A stretch of 64,000 nucleotides of DNA, taken from NCBI RefSeq assembly GCF_900090325.1, contig NZ_FMHW01000002.1:4465001-4529000 (forward strand), given 5' to 3'. The translations under genes and the position numbers were made by a program. The DNA is from Micromonospora pallida. Its GTDB lineage: Bacteria; Actinomycetota; Actinomycetes; Mycobacteriales; Micromonosporaceae. The notes beneath the pieces are model-generated. The model was not told where the DNA came from and did not search any database. It saw nothing but the letters and a program-made list of their open reading frames with translations. This document shows, in pieces, positions 59,433 through 64,000 of this stretch (position 1 is the stretch's first letter; the number at the start of each line of letters is the position of its first letter).

Positions 59433-59665
59433 CGCACCTCCCGAGATGTCCGGTCCGGATCGCCCCACCGTGGCCCGGTGCCACGCCGCGCCCCCCATCA
59501 AACGCCTCTGGTGGGAGTTTCTGCGGTAGGACAGCCGCGAATCGGTCGTAGTCGTAATTAAGTTGGTATACGCGGCCAGTTGCCCGCAAGCTTCGCGACC
59601 GATTCGCTCGCCGACCCGATCTCCGTCCCCGACGTTCCTTGCCGCCGGCCCGGTCCCGGCCTGCC
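59433..59665. other. Intergenic region between ligA and the GGDEF-EAL gene
   Basis: The patch near 59545-59575 is AT-richer (GTCGTAATTAAGTTGGTATAC on the plus strand, 21 bases cited as GTCGTAATTAAG plus TTGGTATAC) and may contain the promoter of the GGDEF-EAL gene. No gene is seen. Confidence 0.35.
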
Positions 59666-61855
<2,190 letters not shown>

Positions 61856-61927
61856 CTACCCCCGCACCGTAACGGTCGGGTCGGACAATCCCCCGCCCAC
61901 CCGACCCCGGTCTTCCTCTGGCCCACG

Positions 61928-61984
61928 TTGATCAAGAGGTTCGCGTCAGTATTCGGCGCCGACGGTGACCAAACCTCTTGATCA
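61928..61984. repeat. REP-like inverted repeat (family B)
   Basis: TGATCAAGAGGTT (61929-61941) and AACCTCTTGATCA (61972-61984) are perfect arms; GTCA and TGAC extend the pairing inward. The loop is GC-rich. It lies between ligA and the ADP-ribosylglycohydrolase gene. Confidence 0.75.
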
Positions 61985-62005
61985 GCGCGCGGAAGTGCGA
62001 GCGGG

Positions 62006-63010
62006 TCAGCGCGTGAAGAAGCGGGCGAGGGTGTGGAGCTGGTCGGCGTACTCGATGCGGGTGGCCCAGTCGGCGGGCCAGGCGGCCATGCCGTGGGCGG
62101 CACCGACGAACGCGCCGGCCAGCGCGGCGATCGAGTCCGAGTCACCGGCGGTGGTCGCGCCCCGGGCCAGCGCGGTGACCGGGTCGTCGGCGTGCCGGAC
62201 GGCGCAGAGCAGCGCGGTGGCCAGCGCTTCCTCGGCCACCCAGCCCTCCCCGGTCTCCCGGCACGGGTCGCCGCCGTCGTCGGGGCCGGCCAGTGCCCTG
62301 GTCAGTCGGGCGAGCGCGGCCAGGCACTCGTCCCAACCCCGGGCGATGAATTCGGCCGGGTCGGTCACGCCCGGCTGTTGCCAGAGGTCACCCAGCCACT
62401 CGTGCCGGTAGACCCGGCGTTGCCGCTGGGCGTGCCCGACGAGCAGGTCGGGCAGGTCGGGCAGGGTCGCCCCGTCCCGCAGGGCCCGGACGGCGTACGC
62501 GGTCAGCTCACTGGCGGCCAGGCCGGTCGGGTGCCCGTGGGTCAGGCCGGCCTGGAGCTGGGCCAGCCCGGCGAGGGTGTCCAGGTCGACGTCGAGCAGT
62601 CCGACCGGGGTGACCCGCATGTTCGCTCCGCAGCCCTTGGAGCCGGCCTGGGTGGCCTCCTGCCAGCGCACCCCCCGGGCCAGTTCCCCGCAGGCACGCA
62701 GGCAGGTCATGCCCGGGGCGCGGTTGTTCTCCGGGCTCGCCGCCCAGGCGAGGAAGCGTGCCCGCAGCAGCGGCTCGACCGCCTCCGGGGTCAGTGCCGG
62801 GGCCTCCCGCAGGGCCCAGGCCACCGCCAGGGCCATCTGGGTGTCGTCGGTGACCAGGGCCGGGTCGCCGATCAGCTCGCGGGGACCGGCCGGGCCGTAC
62901 CGGCGGACGATCTCGTCGACAGTCAGGAACTCGGTGTCCTTGCCCAGGGCGTCGCCGTACGCCAGGCCGTAGAGCGAACCGGAGACGCGCTGCACCGCAG
63001 ACTCGATCAT
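62006..63010 (-). CDS. ADP-ribosylglycohydrolase (DraG/ARH family)
   Basis: This 334-residue hydrolase removes ADP-ribose from proteins or nucleic acids. Its two Mg sites are formed by VTDDTQMALA (about 50-59) and TAGDSDSIAALAGAFVGAAHG (about 288; first part TAGDSDSIAALAGAFVG). GLAYGDALGKDTEF is the N-terminal signature. ATG 63010 (MIESAVQ) is preferred over ATG 63019, because AGGATGG lies five bases ahead of it. It is a single gene; no ADP-ribosyltransferase partner is in the window. Confidence 0.9.
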   Translation of the reverse strand: MIESAVQRVSGSLYGLAYGDALGKDTEFLTVDEIVRRYGPAGPRELIGDPALVTDDTQMALAVAWALREAPALTPEAVEPLLRARFLAWAASPENNRAPGMTCLRACGELARGVRWQEATQAGSKGCGANMRVTPVGLLDVDLDTLAGLAQLQAGLTHGHPTGLAASELTAYAVRALRDGATLPDLPDLLVGHAQRQRRVYRHEWLGDLWQQPGVTDPAEFIARGWDECLAALARLTRALAGPDDGGDPCRETGEGWVAEEALATALLCAVRHADDPVTALARGATTAGDSDSIAALAGAFVGAAHGMAAWPADWATRIEYADQLHTLARFFTR

Positions 63011-63116
63011 GGCGACCATCCTGCCCGGTCACCGCAACCGGCAGCACGCCCGCCCGGAAGCCCCGGCTACCACGCTTCCGGCAGCACGCCCGCCCGGTGC
63101 CCCGGCTACCGCTTTC

Positions 63117-63482
63117 TCACTCGAAGACCAGGCAGAACGGGTGGCCGGCCGGATCGGCGTAGACGCGGAAGCCGTCGCCCCCTCCGGGCAGCCGGCGCGC
63201 ACCGAGCGTGAGCACCCGCTGCTCGGCGGCGTCCACGTCGTCGACCCGCACGTCCAGGTGGAACTGCTGGGGACGCTCCGGATCGGGCCAGTCCGGCGGA
63301 CGCAGGTCGGGAGCCTGTTGGAAGGCGACCCGGGGGTGCCGCCCACGCGGGCCGCCCAGCACCACCCAGTCGTCCTCGGAGTCTTCCTCGGCAATCGACA
63401 GGCCGAGCAGTTCGGCGTAGAAGGTGGCCAGCGCCAGCGGGTCGGGGCAGTCGATGACGACGCTTTGTAGCTGTCCAATCAT
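63117..63482 (-). CDS. VOC-family glyoxalase/bleomycin-resistance-like protein
   Basis: This 121-residue protein has two beta-alpha-beta-beta-beta modules of the VOC fold: SVVIDCPDPLALATFYAELL and QFHLDVRVDDVDAAEQRVL, ending DPAGHPFCLVFE. The metal-site His (QFHLDV) and the terminal Glu are present, but the first-module His is replaced by Val-Ile-Asp, so the metal site may be incomplete. Function (lyase, dioxygenase or ligand binding) is not predictable. ATG 63482. Confidence 0.88.
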   Translation of the reverse strand: MIGQLQSVVIDCPDPLALATFYAELLGLSIAEEDSEDDWVVLGGPRGRHPRVAFQQAPDLRPPDWPDPERPQQFHLDVRVDDVDAAEQRVLTLGARRLPGGGDGFRVYADPAGHPFCLVFE

Positions 63483-63572
63483 GGCATCATCCTGCCCAGT
63501 TAGTACGACAGGAAACCCGATCCCGGCGAGGCACCGGCCGGGCAGCCGTGTCTCGGCGGGCCCGGCCGGGGA

Positions 63573-64000
63573 TCACTCCTCGGCGAGGCGTCGGCCGGCG
63601 TCGCGGCAGGCGGCGAGCACCTCCCGCACGTACCGGGGAGTGGCGCCGGCCAGGCCGCAGGCCGGGGTGACCACGACCTGTTCGGGCAGCCGGGTACGGG
63701 GGAAGCCGAGGCGGTCCCAGAGCTGGCGTACCTGGTCGGCGACCTGGGCGGAGGTCGGGGCGCGACCGGCCGGCGGCGGCAGCGCCGGCGCGGCCCCGGC
63801 CAGCAGCCCCAGCCCGGCGTCGATCGCCTCGCCGAGCGGGTCGAGGTCGGTGACCTGGGCGAGGTCCAGGGCGACGGCGACCGCACCGGCGGTGCGGACC
63901 AGTTCCAGCGGCACGTCCGGCGCGCAGCAGTGCACGATGGTGGGGACCGCGACCGCCTCGACGACCGTCCGCAGGGCGGTCCGGGCGACCTCCGTCTCCA
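63573..64000 (-). CDS. MetE-like (cobalamin-independent methionine synthase family) protein, C-terminal part
   Basis: The gene enters from the right edge; 142 residues are visible, from ETEVARTALRTVVEAVAVPT to the stop at 63573. VPTIVHCCAP and VVTPACGLAGATPRYVREVL correspond to the His/Cys-x-Cys and Cys zinc-ligand segments of the MetE C-terminal barrel. Position next to ligA matches M. tuberculosis Rv3015c, a short stand-alone MetE-C homologue. Whether such proteins make methionine is unproven. Confidence 0.8.
   Translation of the reverse strand, partial: ETEVARTALRTVVEAVAVPTIVHCCAPDVPLELVRTAGAVAVALDLAQVTDLDPLGEAIDAGLGLLAGAAPALPPPAGRAPTSAQVADQVRQLWDRLGFPRTRLPEQVVVTPACGLAGATPRYVREVLAACRDAGRRLAEE

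Noticed and set aside
62006..63010. ADP-ribosylglycohydrolase as part of a DarTG-like or defence module
   Set aside because: No ADP-ribosyltransferase or other defence gene is adjacent; the neighbours are ligA and a VOC protein.

Overview
The window is high-GC actinobacterial DNA. Protein similarity, gene order and intergenic repeats suggest Micromonosporaceae, probably Micromonospora or a close relative (inference; no 16S is present). The order leuB-serA-ilvC-ilvN-ilvB ... gatB-gatA-gatC ... ligA-metE-like matches, from memory, the Mycobacterium tuberculosis stretch Rv2995c-Rv3015c, so the backbone is vertically inherited.

Layout. 1-2940: the start of citramalate synthase (cimA, minus) behind a leader-peptide attenuator, then ahpC-ahpD, a PRC-barrel protein and a tyrosine phosphatase. 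3040-14805: a minus-strand polymorphic-toxin cassette. It holds a roughly 3,250-residue secreted RHS/YD-repeat protein with 13 tandem cysteine-bearing repeats and a C-terminal CDI-like nuclease domain, a putative immunity protein, and a Tat lipoprotein coupled to it. 14998-29716: the branched-chain amino acid and serine block (ilvE, leuB, serA, ilvC, ilvN, ilvB, ilvD), interrupted by an ApbE-like flavin transferase and a c-di-GMP enzyme. ilvB has a second, very clear attenuator. 29695-33416: a membrane-protein pair divergent from a TetR regulator, then a secreted DUF11-type protein. 33763-36181: an uncharacterised overlapping operon around a cysteine-cluster protein. 36507-38836: a DOPA-dioxygenase-like enzyme and an XRE/DUF397 pair. 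39004-50429: oxidoreductases, one of them a Tat-exported FAD protein with a golvesin-like domain, a second GGDEF/EAL protein, a GT-C transferase, a PQQ-type sugar dehydrogenase lipoprotein and a membrane metallophosphoesterase. 50458-64000: a transketolase/pyruvate-dehydrogenase-like enzyme, gatB-gatA-gatC, a third GGDEF-EAL protein, ligA, an ADP-ribosylglycohydrolase, a VOC protein and the end of a MetE-like gene.

How the parts fit. cimA, ilvBNC, ilvD, ilvE and leuB form the isoleucine/valine/leucine pathway. Two loci carry leader peptides rich in the end-product amino acids, followed by U-tract terminators, and both leader peptides appear to be translated from leaderless transcripts. The toxin cassette and ahpCD region lie between cimA and ilvE, as if accessory DNA had entered the biosynthetic block.

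Caution. Four genes (Tat lipoprotein, RHS toxin, golvesin-type FAD protein, third GGDEF-EAL protein) are each split by one missing base in a G/C homopolymer. This pattern suggests sequencing error rather than four real pseudogenes, so I annotate each as one gene with a frameshift. No tRNA, rRNA, CRISPR array or recognisable transposase was found.
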